Counted from the stretch's first letter, positions 20,475 to 29,251 are shown. The stretch: 64,000 nt of DNA from Burkholderia puraquae (GCF_002099195.1 NZ_NBYX01000002.1:248001-312000), one strand, 5' to 3'. Numbers and translations: made by a program. Notes: generated by a model not told the origin, from the sequence alone.

Positions 20475-21359
20475 ATGGAGACGAACGCAAGCGCCACCCC
20501 GCAGTCCGATCATCCCGTTTTCGTGCTCGTGCACGGCGCCTGGCACGGCGCGTGGTGCTACGCGCACGTTGCGGCCGCGCTGGCCGCGCGCGGCCACCTG
20601 TCGATCGCGCGTGACCTGCCCGCGCACGGCATCAATGCCCGCTTTCCCGCGTCCTACTCCGCACGCCCGCTCGACAAGGACGCGTTCGGCGCCGAGCCGT
20701 CGCCGGTCGCGAACACGACGCTCGACGATTACGCGACGCAGGTGATGCAGGCGGTCGACGACGCATACGCGCTCGGCCACGGCAAGGTCGTGCTCGTCGG
20801 GCACAGCATGGGCGGCCTTGCGATCACGGCGGCCGCCGAACGCGCGCCCGAAAAGATCGCGAAGATCGTCTATCTCGCGGCCTTCATGCCCGCGTCGGGC
20901 GTGCCGGGCCTCGATTACGTGCGCGCCCCCGAGAACACGGGTGAAATGCTCGGCCCGCTGATGCTCGCGAGCCCGCGCGTCGCCGGTGCGCTGCGCATCG
21001 ATCCGCGCAGCGGCGACGCCGCGTATCGCGAGCTCGCCAAGCGCGCGCTGTATGACGACGTGCCGCAGGCCGACTTCGAGGCCGTCGCGAACCTGATGAC
21101 CTGCGACGTGCCGGCCGCGCCGTTCGCGACCGCGATCCCGACGACCGCCGCACGCTGGGGCGCGATCGACCGCCACTACATCAAGTGCCTGCAGGATCGC
21201 GTGATCCTGCCCGCGCTGCAGCAGCGCTTCATCGACGAAGCCGACGCGTTCGTGCCCGGCAACCCGACCCACGTGCACCAGCTCGACAGCAGCCATTCGC
21301 CGTTCATGTCGCAACCGGCCGTCCTGGCCGGCGTGCTGGCCGACATCGCGAAAAGCTGA
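20475..21359 (+). CDS. Alpha/beta-fold hydrolase
   Basis: A 294-residue hydrolase of the esterase/hydroxynitrile-lyase-like branch. The oxyanion region reads VLVHGAWHGAWCYAHVAAAL, the nucleophile elbow GHSMGG, and the catalytic His is in LDSSHSPFMSQP near the C-terminus. Members of this group are esterases or C-C lyases of small substrates; the substrate here cannot be told. The ATG at 20475 (METNASATPQSDHP) is chosen because the domain starts right after it, although the frame is open further upstream. It is monocistronic and convergent with the diguanylate cyclase gene 45 bp downstream. Confidence 0.85.
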   Translation: METNASATPQSDHPVFVLVHGAWHGAWCYAHVAAALAARGHLSIARDLPAHGINARFPASYSARPLDKDAFGAEPSPVANTTLDDYATQVMQAVDDAYALGHGKVVLVGHSMGGLAITAAAERAPEKIAKIVYLAAFMPASGVPGLDYVRAPENTGEMLGPLMLASPRVAGALRIDPRSGDAAYRELAKRALYDDVPQADFEAVANLMTCDVPAAPFATAIPTTAARWGAIDRHYIKCLQDRVILPALQQRFIDEADAFVPGNPTHVHQLDSSHSPFMSQPAVLAGVLADIAKS

Positions 21360-21404
21360 GCGCGGCACGCATCCGCTCCGCGCACGGCGGGGCGGATGCG
21401 CCGC

Positions 21405-22343
21405 CTATGCGTACGCGACCGACCGGTCGCGCCCGAGCCGCTTCGCGCGATAGAGCGCGGCGTCGGCCTCGTTGACGAGCACGTCGCAGGTCGGCGCGCC
21501 CGTCTTCGCACACGCACCGCCGACGCTCGCCGTCACCGGCACGCTGACGCCCTCCGCGTCGACCGGCATGCTGCCGATCGCATCGCGCACCTTGTCGGCC
21601 ACCAGCATCGCCTCGTCGAGATTCGTACACGGCAGCAGCAGCGCGAATTCCTCGCCGCCGAAGCGGCCGAACGTATCCTGCGCGCGCACGATCGACGCGA
21701 CGCGGCGCGCCGTCTCGCGCAGCACGGCATCGCCGGCCGCGTGCCCGAAACGGTCGTTGATCGTCTTGAAGTGGTCGAGGTCGAACAGCAGCACCGACAT
21801 GTCGCCGCCGTAGCGCTGCCAGCGCGCGAATTCGTCGCCGAGCCGCGCCTCGAAGAAACGCCGGTTCGCGATGCCGGTCAGGCCGTCGCGATTCGCGTGT
21901 TCGCGCAGCTTCGCGACCGCTTCCTCCCGCTCGCGCTGCATCACGCTCACGTGCGTGACGTCCGAGATCGTCACGCACACGGCTTCGACGTCGCGGCCGC
22001 GCGTGAGCGGCATGAACGTGCAGTCCTGCTGCATGTAGTCGACGCCGCCCGTGATCGGCCGGTCGTGCTCGAAGCGGAACAGGTAGGGCCGCTGCTCCCA
22101 CGAGCTGAACGCGAAGCTGCCGAGCTGGAACACGCTCTCGAGCTTGCGCGACAGCCACGCGCGCGGCAGGTCGGGAAAGCAGTCGAACAGGTTGCGGCCG
22201 ATCACGTCGGCGGCCGGGATGCCGCTGTGGTCCTGCATGAAGCGATTCCACATCAGCACGGTCATCGCGCGATCGAGCACGAACAGGCCGAAGCCCACCC
22301 GCTCGATCACGAGGTCGCTCAGCGACGGGGTGGCGGCCGTCAT
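21405..22343 (-). CDS. PAS-GGDEF diguanylate cyclase
   Basis: A 312-residue soluble protein with an N-terminal PAS-like sensor (VIERVGFGLFVLDRAMTVLMWN, residues ~10-130), a short coiled linker and a GGDEF domain starting NRDGLTGIANRRFF. The active-site motif is GGEEF (FGRFGGEEFALLLP). No membrane helix is seen. It should make cyclic-di-GMP. It is the last gene of a tightly packed operon with a CheC-like phosphatase (4-bp overlap) and a CheY-like receiver, which suggests that a phospho-relay output controls it. Confidence 0.92.
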   Translation of the reverse strand: MTAATPSLSDLVIERVGFGLFVLDRAMTVLMWNRFMQDHSGIPAADVIGRNLFDCFPDLPRAWLSRKLESVFQLGSFAFSSWEQRPYLFRFEHDRPITGGVDYMQQDCTFMPLTRGRDVEAVCVTISDVTHVSVMQREREEAVAKLREHANRDGLTGIANRRFFEARLGDEFARWQRYGGDMSVLLFDLDHFKTINDRFGHAAGDAVLRETARRVASIVRAQDTFGRFGGEEFALLLPCTNLDEAMLVADKVRDAIGSMPVDAEGVSVPVTASVGGACAKTGAPTCDVLVNEADAALYRAKRLGRDRSVAYA

Positions 22344-22966
22344 AGCGCGGACAGCAACGCGTCGAGCGCGTCGCCCATCAGCCGGATCGAATCCTCGGCC
22401 ATCAACATCACGAAGTGGGCCCGGAACGCGTGATCCTCGAGCCCGAAGTTCACTTCCAGCAGCAATGCCACGCTCCATGCCAGCTCGGTCGGCTGGAATA
22501 CGTCGTCGAACGACACGTTCGCGCCGAGCAGCCCCGGCGGAAAGAACACGGGCTTGCGGCCGAGCTCGTCGAGGATCGACGCGACGCACGCCCCCATCAG
22601 CACGTTTGCGACGTCGAACACGACTTCGTCGGGTGTCGCCATCCCGCCGTACACGCCGTCGCCGAACGTGCGGTCGACGACCGACATGAGCCGCGCGATG
22701 CTCGCGGTGCGGCACAGCACGATCGCTTCGCCCTTGATGTCGGAACGGAAACCCTGGCGCACGGCGGTCACGTTGTCGTGAATGCCCGTCATCTCGCGCA
22801 GCGCGTCGCCCGCGTCGGCCGCTTTCACGACCCGCACGCGCGGCACCGACAGCTCGATGAAGTGCCCGAGCAACAGCGCGAGCCGCGCGGCGGCGCGGCC
22901 CATTGCAAGGTTGGCGATCTCCTGCAACGCGTCGCGTTGCTCCGCCGTGAACACCGATTCAGGCAT
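22340..22966 (-). CDS. CheC-family (CheC/CheX/FliY) phosphatase-like protein
   Basis: A 208-residue protein with two CheC-type active-site helices: ALQEIANLAMG near residue 14 and DEVVFDVANVLMGA near residue 117. Each carries the acidic residue plus Asn spacing, with Glu at the first site and Asp at the second. CheC-type enzymes dephosphorylate CheY-P. The ATG at 22966 has AAGGAG ten bases upstream; a slightly longer start (22975) lies too close to that site. It overlaps the upstream receiver gene by 8 bp and the downstream cyclase by 4 bp, so the three form a single coupled unit. The natural substrate is probably the neighbouring receiver. Confidence 0.85.
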   Translation of the reverse strand: MPESVFTAEQRDALQEIANLAMGRAAARLALLLGHFIELSVPRVRVVKAADAGDALREMTGIHDNVTAVRQGFRSDIKGEAIVLCRTASIARLMSVVDRTFGDGVYGGMATPDEVVFDVANVLMGACVASILDELGRKPVFFPPGLLGANVSFDDVFQPTELAWSVALLLEVNFGLEDHAFRAHFVMLMAEDSIRLMGDALDALLSAL

Positions 22967-23327
22967 ACAACCCATACTCCTTGAGAATGGGCAGCAATGC
23001 CTCCGACGTCACGGGCTTGGCTACGAATGCGATCGCGCCCAATTCGCGCACGCGTGCTTGTGCCTGCGGCTGAATATCGGCGGATACCACGATCACGAAC
23101 GTGTTCAGATCTTCGTGGCGCAGTGTCTCCAGGACCTGATATCCGCTCATGTCGGGCATCGTCAGGTCAAGAAACATTACGGAAGCTTTGCCGTCACGAT
23201 AGAGCGCCAAGGCCTCTCGACCATTCGCGGCATACGCGACATCGACGTCCCAGCCTCCCGGCAGCGCCTTTGTCAGAAGTTTGCGAGCGAGCAGCGAATC
23301 GTCGGCAATTACAATCGGCAAAGGCAT
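22959..23327 (-). CDS. Single-domain CheY-like response regulator
   Basis: A 122-residue stand-alone receiver domain. Acidic pocket DD at residues 9-10, phospho-acceptor Asp54 in MFLDLTMPD, Ser/Thr-equivalent in VIVVSAD, and Lys near 106 in AKPVTSE. There is no output domain, so it acts by protein contact. It is the first gene of the receiver-CheC-cyclase operon; no kinase is in the operon, but a hybrid kinase is encoded divergently about 430 bp away and is a candidate phospho-donor (inference). Confidence 0.93.
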   Translation of the reverse strand: MPLPIVIADDSLLARKLLTKALPGGWDVDVAYAANGREALALYRDGKASVMFLDLTMPDMSGYQVLETLRHEDLNTFVIVVSADIQPQAQARVRELGAIAFVAKPVTSEALLPILKEYGLYA

Positions 23328-23760
23328 GGGGCGATGCGGTATACGGAATGGTCTCTCTCGCGTTAACGACCGCGCGGCGCGCTTCTTGAGGGCCGATGCG
23401 TTCGGGCGCGGGCAACCGCCTTGCGGCCGCGCGCGGGCGTCGCGACGCGGGTGCGCGCGACGCGCCGCGCGGCGAACACCGGCGAGCGCATATATCTGTC
23501 ATAGGGAAAGCAAGGCGCGATTCTCGGAGTAAACCGGAGGCGATGCAACTCGCCATTTTCACCATTTCGAACAGAATCGGTCAAAACGCACGCCATTCCG
23601 AAAACAGTCACGACCATTTTCGAGATAAGCACGCAAAATTTTTCCTTGTGTACGTTTGCGCTGCCGGATTCGTCGCGTTTTCAATCTGACAATTTCTCCT
23701 GCCGGAATCGACAGGATGGCGGGCGTCCGGGGCCGTGCAGCGGGCCGTCGCAACTCGTTT
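23328..23760. other. Divergent intergenic region between receiver operon and hybrid kinase
   Basis: 433 bases with no convincing gene. It must carry the promoters of the minus-strand receiver operon and the plus-strand hybrid kinase. The right half (23560-23700) is visibly more AT-rich than the coding sequence around it, as expected for a promoter region. No clear repeat or regulator box was recognised. Confidence 0.5.
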
Positions 23761-26043
23761 ATGATGGCAGGCACCTCCGCCTCACCCGCTTCCTCGATGA
23801 CGTCCGACCGGCCCGCCGATTCCCACGCTCCCGCCTCCCCGCCCGCCGACGACTGGCAGGACGACGGCAACTATGCGTCCGGTGCGCCCGAGCACGATTT
23901 CGCGGTGCGCCGCGTAACGCTGATCGTGCTGCTCGTCGCGGCGATCGTGCTGCCCTGCATCTACGTCGTGGTGATGGCGTACAACGACCTGAAGACGCGC
24001 GAGGCTGCCGCGAGCGACGTGACGATGCGCACCGTGCGGGTGGCCGAAGAGCACGCGCTCAAGGTGTTCGACCTGAGCGAAACGCTCGATGCGCGCATCG
24101 TCGATCTCGTGCAGGACATGGACGACGCGACCGTGCGCAACCGGGAGTCCGACATCCACGAAGCGCTGAACACGATCGGCGGCGGCTATCCGCAGGTGGC
24201 CGCCGTGTCGATCTTCGGCGCGAGCGGGATGCTGCTCGCGAACAGCCTCTACTATCCGGCGCCCTATGCGTCGATCGCGAATCGCGACGACTTCGCCGGC
24301 ATTCGCGACGGCAAGGTCATCGAACACATCTCGCGGCTGATGATGGGGCCGCTCAAGCTCGAGAACATTCCCGTGTTCAACACGGGTGTCGCGCGGCGCC
24401 ATAGCGACGGTTCGTTCGCCGGGATGGTATCGATCGCGCTGAAGTCGTCGTATTTCAACGCGTTCTATCGCGACCTGCTCGGCGGGGCCAGCACGCCGAT
24501 GACGATGGCGCTCGCGCGCTCGGACGGTGCGGTGATCGCGTCGTATCCGCCGCCGCCGGCACTCGCGCACACCGATCGCGCCGTCACGTTCGGCGACGCG
24601 CGCAACGATCCGCGCGCCGGCGTCGTGCGCGTGCGTCACGACGGCGCGAGCGAGATCGTCGCGTATCGCCAGGTCGGCAGCTATCCCGTCTACGTGACGT
24701 GCGCGTACCGCACATCGGCAATCTGGCGTGAATGGTACGAACACCTGAGCGTGCTGTTCATCTCGATGTTCGCGCCGTCGGTCGCACTGTGGTCCGTGAT
24801 CTGGTTGTCGCTCAAGCGGCTGAAGGCGGAAGAGGAGGCGTGGGACCGCTGGCAGGCCGAAGCGTCGATGCGGCGCTCGATCGAATCGGCATACCGGCAG
24901 TCGCGCAAGATGCAGGCGCTCGGCAACCTCGTCGGCAGCGTCGCGCACGACTTCAACAACCTGCTGATGATCATCTCGAGCAACGTGCAGATCGCGCGGC
25001 GGCGCGGGGTCCAGCATCTCGACAAGGAACTCGGCGCGATCGAACGCGCGCTGAAGAACGGGCAGTCGCTCACGCGCCAGCTCCTCGGCGTCGCGCGCAA
25101 GCAGCCGCTGCACAACGAGACGATCGACGTCGGCCAATGGGTCGGCACGTGCCGCGAACTGCTGAAGACGTCGCTCGGTTCGAAATCGTCGCTGGTCGTC
25201 GCGATCGAGCCCGGTGTCTGGCCGATCCGCGTCGATGTTGCCGAGCTCGAGCTCGCGGTGATCAACCTCGCGGTCAACGCGCGCGACGCGATGGCGGCCG
25301 GCGGCCGCTTCACGGTCGGCGCGCGCAACGTGACGCTGCGTCGCGAGGACGGCTTTCCGCTGACCGGCGATTTCGTGCAGATCTCGCTCGACGATACGGG
25401 CTCGGGCATGGCGCCCGACGTGCTCGCGCGTGCGTTCGAACCGCTGTTCACGACGAAGGCGCAGGGGATGGGGACGGGGCTCGGCCTGCCGCAAGTGTTC
25501 GCGTTCTGCGAACGCTCGGGCGGCCTCGCGACGATCGACAGCGCGGTCGGTGCCGGCACGTCGGTGCGGCTCTACCTGCCGCGCGCGCGTGCCGAGGATG
25601 TCGTCGCGCGGCCGCCGGCGGTCGTGCACGACGCGGGTGCGGGCGCGCTCGCCGGCCTGCACGTGCTGCTCGTCGAGGACAATAGCGAAGTCGCGGCCGG
25701 TACCGAAGCGCTGCTATCGCTGCTCGGGCACCGCGTGACCTACGCGCCCACCGCCGACGACGCGTTGCGCCTGATCGAAGGCGCAGCCGCCAACGACGCG
25801 TTCGATCTCGTGATTTCGGATATCCACATGCCGGGCCGCCTGAACGGCATCGACCTCGCCGAAGCGGTCGAGAAGCGGCCGGGGAAGCTGCCCGTGATTC
25901 TCGTCACGGGTTACGCGGAGGAACTCGACCGCACGCGCACCGTCAACGTCCGCGTGCTGTCGAAGCCGTTCGACATCGCGCTGCTCGACGAGATCCTGCT
26001 GGGCATCCGCGAAGCGCGCGACGCGCGGCACGCCGGCACGTGA
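23761..26043 (+). CDS. Hybrid sensor histidine kinase with periplasmic Cache domain and C-terminal receiver
   Basis: A 760-residue protein. Helix 1 lies near residues 52-75 and a periplasmic PDC/Cache-type sensor at about 80-325 (IFGASGMLLANSLYYPAPYAS). Helix 2 is near 329-351. A HisKA-like dimerisation segment with phospho-His follows in GSVAHDFNNLL (about residue 395), then HATPase_c (NLAVNARDAM, DTGSGM, GLGLPQV). The C-terminal receiver has its Asp in LVISDIHMPG near residue 686. The HDFNN form marks the HWE/NtrB-like subgroup often seen in hybrid kinases. The start at MMAGTSASP (23761) is the most plausible; the frame is open further upstream. It could phosphorylate the divergent CheY-like protein (inference). 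Confidence 0.9.
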   Translation: MMAGTSASPASSMTSDRPADSHAPASPPADDWQDDGNYASGAPEHDFAVRRVTLIVLLVAAIVLPCIYVVVMAYNDLKTREAAASDVTMRTVRVAEEHALKVFDLSETLDARIVDLVQDMDDATVRNRESDIHEALNTIGGGYPQVAAVSIFGASGMLLANSLYYPAPYASIANRDDFAGIRDGKVIEHISRLMMGPLKLENIPVFNTGVARRHSDGSFAGMVSIALKSSYFNAFYRDLLGGASTPMTMALARSDGAVIASYPPPPALAHTDRAVTFGDARNDPRAGVVRVRHDGASEIVAYRQVGSYPVYVTCAYRTSAIWREWYEHLSVLFISMFAPSVALWSVIWLSLKRLKAEEEAWDRWQAEASMRRSIESAYRQSRKMQALGNLVGSVAHDFNNLLMIISSNVQIARRRGVQHLDKELGAIERALKNGQSLTRQLLGVARKQPLHNETIDVGQWVGTCRELLKTSLGSKSSLVVAIEPGVWPIRVDVAELELAVINLAVNARDAMAAGGRFTVGARNVTLRREDGFPLTGDFVQISLDDTGSGMAPDVLARAFEPLFTTKAQGMGTGLGLPQVFAFCERSGGLATIDSAVGAGTSVRLYLPRARAEDVVARPPAVVHDAGAGALAGLHVLLVEDNSEVAAGTEALLSLLGHRVTYAPTADDALRLIEGAAANDAFDLVISDIHMPGRLNGIDLAEAVEKRPGKLPVILVTGYAEELDRTRTVNVRVLSKPFDIALLDEILLGIREARDARHAGT

Positions 26044-26092
26044 CCCGCTGCGTGCGGGCCGGCGCCGGCGGCGGCGTGAACGGGTGCGACGC

Positions 26093-26647
26093 TCAGGCCG
26101 ACTTCAGCAAGCGCACCCAGCCCGTGTAGCGATCGACGAAGCCCTGCAGGAACTTGCGGGTGTCTTCGCTGACGATCTGGCCCTGATCGTCGATGCGTGC
26201 CGGGTCGTGCTTGATGAACATCTCGGGCTGCCCGAGCGTCTTCACGTCGAGGTACGCGAGCACGTTGCGCAGGTGCTGCTGCGCCAGCGCTGTACCCGTT
26301 GCACCCGGCGACGTGCCGAGCACAGCGCCCGGCTTGCCCGACCACGAGTTGGAACCCCACGGGCGCGACCCCCAGTCGAGCGCGTTCTTCAGCACGCCCG
26401 GAATCGAGCGGTTGTACTCGGGCGTGACGAACAGCAGCGCGTCGGCAGCTTCGATCGACTGCTTGAAGCGTTTCGCGACTTCCGGGAAATCCGCGTCGTA
26501 ATCCTGGCTGTACAGCGGCAGCTCGCCGATCTCGACGAACTCGAACGAGAAATCGGCGGGGGCAAGCGAGATCACGGCGTGCGCGAGCGCGCGGTTCGAT
26601 GAAGCGCGACGCAGGCTGCCGACGACCACAGCGATGCGATATGACAT
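26093..26647 (-). CDS. NAD(P)H-dependent FMN reductase (flavodoxin-like fold)
   Basis: A 184-residue protein of the NADPH-dependent FMN reductase/ChrR family. VVGSLRRASSNRALA binds the FMN phosphate, LFVTPEYNRSIPGVLKNALDWGSR is the family signature, and GSNSWSGKPGAVLGTSPGATG follows. It reduces quinones, chromate or free flavin, protecting against oxidative stress in relatives. The start at 26647 is fixed by AAGGAGA about seven bases upstream. It is monocistronic and convergent with the hybrid kinase. Confidence 0.92.
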   Translation of the reverse strand: MSYRIAVVVGSLRRASSNRALAHAVISLAPADFSFEFVEIGELPLYSQDYDADFPEVAKRFKQSIEAADALLFVTPEYNRSIPGVLKNALDWGSRPWGSNSWSGKPGAVLGTSPGATGTALAQQHLRNVLAYLDVKTLGQPEMFIKHDPARIDDQGQIVSEDTRKFLQGFVDRYTGWVRLLKSA

Positions 26648-26761
26648 GGCATTCTCCTTCCGGTGAGTGAGGAATCGGATCGATTGCTTCCGAACAAGCG
26701 ACAAAGGTCTGTTTATAGGCAAGCCAGCCCGCGAACCGCCCCACGGGGCCGGCCGGCCGAC

Positions 26762-26796
26762 TTTCCACAAGGTTTTCCACAGAAATTGTGGATAAC
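26762..26796. promoter_or_regulatory. Cluster of three DnaA-box-like 9-mers
   Basis: Within 35 bases there are CTTTCCACA (26762-26770), TTTTCCACA (26774-26782) and TGTGGATAA (26788-26796, an exact TTATCCACA on the minus strand). It lies between the FMN reductase and the ECF sigma gene, about 1.7 kb left of the first parS. It may be a DnaA-binding site tied to replication control or a DnaA-regulated promoter. Confidence 0.5.
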
Positions 26797-27013
26797 TCGG
26801 CCATTATGTTCTGACGTTACAGACTGCCCGCCGCGCGTCGTCGCTGGCACGCGGCACTGGGTTCGGCAAGCATAGCGCAGCGCGCCGGCCGGTTTCGTGA
26901 ATTCGTGACGGAACATGCATTGCGGGCCGGCACCGCGCCCAGTAAGCTGCTCGCACCGCGACGCGCCCATTTGGTGGCGCACGTGCGCTTGCCTCGAGAC
27001 ACCGCAACCAGAC

Positions 27014-27613
27014 ATGCCGTCCGCCTACGACGACCCCACCTATCTCGCGCAACTGCGGCGCGACCTGCTGCGCTTCGCGCGACTCCAGCTCCGCGATGCC
27101 GATGCGGCCGAAGACGCCGTGCAGGAAGCGCTCGCCGCCGCGTGGTCGCATGCAGGCGATTTCGCCGGGCTGTCGGCGCACAAGACCTGGGTGTTCGGCA
27201 TCCTGCGCAACAAGCTGATCGACGTGCTGCGTGCGCGGCAGCGGACGGTGAACCTGTCCGCGCTCGATGCCGAACTCGACGGCGAATCGGTGCTCGATCG
27301 CGAGCTGTTCAAGGAAAACGGACACTGGGCCGCACATGCGAAGCCGCGACCATGGGCGCGCCCCGAAACGCTGTTGCAGCAGCAGCAGTTCTGGATACTG
27401 TTCCAGGCCTGCCTCGATCACCTGCCGGAACAGATCGGGCGCGTGTTCATGATGCGCGAATTCCTCGACGTCGAAATAACGGACATCTGCAGCGAATTGA
27501 CGCTGACGACGAATCATTGCAGCGTGCTGCTGTATCGGGCGCGCACGCGCCTGCGAACCTGCCTGAGCGAAAAAGGACTGACGACCGAAGATGCTGCCGG
27601 GGAAATGTACTGA
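27014..27613 (+). CDS. ECF-type RNA polymerase sigma factor
   Basis: A 199-residue sigma-70 family factor with region 2 (LLRFARLQLRDADAAEDAVQEALAAAW, then KTWVFGILRNKLIDVLR) and region 4 (LDHLPEQIGRVFMMREFLDVEI, then TNHCSVLLYRARTRLRTCL). An insert between regions 2 and 4 (about residues 75-120, ending ARPETLLQQQQ) is typical of proteobacterial RpoE-like subgroups. The ATG at 27014 gives MPSAYDDPTYLAQL. The gene overlaps the next gene, a zinc-finger anti-sigma candidate, by 23 bp, the usual sigma/anti-sigma arrangement. The inducing signal is unknown. Confidence 0.93.
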   Translation: MPSAYDDPTYLAQLRRDLLRFARLQLRDADAAEDAVQEALAAAWSHAGDFAGLSAHKTWVFGILRNKLIDVLRARQRTVNLSALDAELDGESVLDRELFKENGHWAAHAKPRPWARPETLLQQQQFWILFQACLDHLPEQIGRVFMMREFLDVEITDICSELTLTTNHCSVLLYRARTRLRTCLSEKGLTTEDAAGEMY

Positions 27614-27812
27614 CGTGACGCGACTGCTGTCGGATGCGCTCGACCGGCATCTGACCCTGCATGAACGCCTGCAGGTGCGTGTACACCTGCCGACCTGCAG
27701 TGGCTGCAGGGCCTATCGCGGGCAGATCGCGCTGCTGCGGGCGGCCGCGAAAGCGGCGGCGGGGCAGGGGCCTTCGCCGGATGATGACGGTGCGCCGCCC
27801 GGGGAAGGCTAG
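27591..27812 (+). CDS. Putative small zinc-finger anti-sigma factor (zf-HC2 type)
   Basis: A 73-residue protein with the HxxxCxxC motif of zinc anti-sigma domains (VHLPTCSGCRAYR around residue 32). The N-terminal TRLLSDALDRHLTLHERLQV helix is where such proteins hold the sigma factor. There is no membrane helix, so it would be a soluble, redox- or metal-sensing regulator. It overlaps the sigma gene by 23 bp in another frame. The C-terminal tail is low complexity. Shortness leaves some doubt, but motif plus position make it convincing. Confidence 0.82.
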   Translation: MLPGKCTDVTRLLSDALDRHLTLHERLQVRVHLPTCSGCRAYRGQIALLRAAAKAAAGQGPSPDDDGAPPGEG

Positions 27813-27946
27813 GCTCGGATCGCGTGACGGCGATCGTCCGGGCGGTGGTGGCAGGCTGCCCGGCGATCGTGCCGGCTTTGATTGCCTGCACGTGCGCCAG
27901 TGCTTGCACCGGACTGACGCAATCAGAAAAATACGGCGGGTAAGAA

Positions 27947-28306
27947 TTATTCGAATATCGCCTGCACGGATTCGGGCGGCCGGCCGATGGCTGCCTTGCC
28001 GCGATAAACGACGATGGGCCGCTGCAGCAGAATCGGATGAGCGGCAATTGCCGCGTAGGCGTCCGTATCGGTCAGATCGGCACGGGCCAGATCCAGCGTC
28101 TTGTACGGCTCCTCACCGTCGCGCAGCATGTCGCGAACGGGGCGGCCAAGCTGCCGATGCAGCGTTTCCAGTTCCTCGACCGTCGGCGGCGTCTTCAGGT
28201 ACTCGACGACATTCAACGGTGCACCGGTGGTATTCAGCGACTCGACCAACGCAAGCGTCTCGCGCGACTTCGAACATCGGGGGTTGTGGTAGATCGTGAT
28301 CATCAT
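27947..28306 (-). CDS. arsC: ArsC-family arsenate reductase (glutaredoxin-dependent type)
   Basis: A 119-residue protein of the ArsC/Spx thioredoxin-like family with the active-site segment YHNPRCSKSRETL (catalytic Cys near residue 12), LKTPPT in the middle and the RPIVVYRGKAAIGRPPE end. Family members reduce arsenate to arsenite with glutathione and glutaredoxin. No other ars gene is nearby, so a housekeeping ArsC-like reductase is as likely as a resistance gene. Two ATG codons in a row are possible starts. It borders the parS region. Confidence 0.88.
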   Translation of the reverse strand: MMITIYHNPRCSKSRETLALVESLNTTGAPLNVVEYLKTPPTVEELETLHRQLGRPVRDMLRDGEEPYKTLDLARADLTDTDAYAAIAAHPILLQRPIVVYRGKAAIGRPPESVQAIFE

Positions 28307-28479
28307 TCAGGCCTGGAGGGGAGAGCCCTGTATTGTAGCCAGTCTGCATCGGGGGCTTGGCGGGTGGTCGACACGGGATCGGAGGCGGATTCGCTGCTTC
28401 GTAGAGGCAGGTGGGGGAGGCAGAGCGACGGACCGCGAGAGGAGAGTCCCGTTCGGGATGCGTTTCAATGGATCTGTGG

Positions 28480-28495
28480 GTTTATGCGCATAAAG
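28480..28495. promoter_or_regulatory. parS-type palindrome 1
   Basis: GTTTATGCGCATAAAG: the 14-bp palindrome TTTATGCGCATAAA is exact, with one outer base differing from the full 16-mer. It is the leftmost of the six sites, presumed to be bound by the ParB encoded at 29938. Confidence 0.88.
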
Positions 28496-28591
28496 GCGAG
28501 TGGCTCTCTATCGCGGGATGACAAACAAAGGTCCCACATGCCGGCGTTTCGGTTCGTAAAGGATACGGGCAGGTGCGTCGCAGGTCGGTTG

Positions 28592-28607
28592 GTTTATGCG
28601 CATAAAG
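28592..28607. promoter_or_regulatory. parS-type palindrome 2
   Basis: The exact inner 14-mer TTTATGCGCATAAA lies at 28593-28606, flanked by G on both sides. It is 112 bp from site 1. Confidence 0.88.
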
Positions 28608-28779
28608 CGTGCGATTGCCGGATGCGGTACCTCTCGATTCACGGCGCGGTGAGTGCGGACACTTCGGCGTGTCGGTGTGATGCCTGCTTCGGTGTGATGC
28701 CTCGCGGGTAGATCGCCCCGCACTGGGTTCGGGCCCGGTCGGGACGGGATCCTCCGTTACTCGCCGTCTATCGCTCGCG

Positions 28780-28795
28780 GTTTATGCGCATAAAC
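28780..28795. promoter_or_regulatory. parS-type palindrome 3 (perfect 16-mer)
   Basis: GTTTATGCGCATAAAC, a perfect 16-bp palindrome. It lies in the 945-bp gene-free stretch between the arsC-like gene and parA. Confidence 0.92.
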
Positions 28796-28944
28796 ATAGC
28801 GCCCGGACGGCGCGTTGTGTCGACGTCCGTGGATTCCGCGGCACACGTCTACGCTGCGCCCCCGGCGAGGGCGTACTGCTTCCCCCTCTCGCTCAGAAGC
28901 ATCCGCCTTCTCGTCGCACGATCGACCGCGCCGGTATCCGCAGA

Positions 28945-28960
28945 GTTTATGCGCACAAAC
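28945..28960. promoter_or_regulatory. parS-type palindrome 4 (one mismatch)
   Basis: GTTTATGCGCACAAAC differs from the perfect palindrome by one T-to-C change in the right arm. Site 6 has the same change. Confidence 0.8.
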
Positions 28961-29136
28961 TCCCCGGTTCTCAAGCAAGACTGCCCCATCGAACGAAAGG
29001 GCAGTGCACCGCGATCCTGCGGCCACCCGCTACTCACACCGACGGCGCCACGCATGATGACTCAATCCCGTGGCGGTCATCGACGTTTATGACATCCGCC
29101 ACACCATCCGATCGAGCCTCCGTTCATCACCAGTTC

Positions 29137-29152
29137 GTTTATGCGCATAAAC
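29137..29152. promoter_or_regulatory. parS-type palindrome 5 (perfect 16-mer)
   Basis: GTTTATGCGCATAAAC, exact, about 100 bp upstream of the parA start codon. It could affect parA transcription as well as partition. Confidence 0.92.
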
Positions 29153-29178
29153 CGATAGCCCGAATGGCCAATGCGTAG

Positions 29179-29205
29179 TTGTCGAACGACAATTTCATTG
29201 AAATT
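29179..29205. promoter_or_regulatory. Two adjacent inverted repeats upstream of parA
   Basis: TTGTCGAACGACAA (29179-29192; 6-bp arms, 2-base centre) is directly followed by the palindrome AATTTCATTGAAATT (29191-29205). They lie 47-73 bases before the TTG start of parA, where a promoter is expected. A ParA or ParB operator is the natural guess; no binding evidence exists here. Confidence 0.5.
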
Positions 29206-29251
29206 CAAATATCGTCCTGTAGAATTCCAACGACCAAAATAGGAGTGAAAA

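Noticed and set aside
28757..29092. Short open frames between parS sites
   Set aside because: They overlap each other and the parS palindromes and show no protein features.
29083..29092. GTTTATGACA, a half parS-like match
   Set aside because: Only the left arm matches; the right arm is missing, so it was not counted as a parS site.
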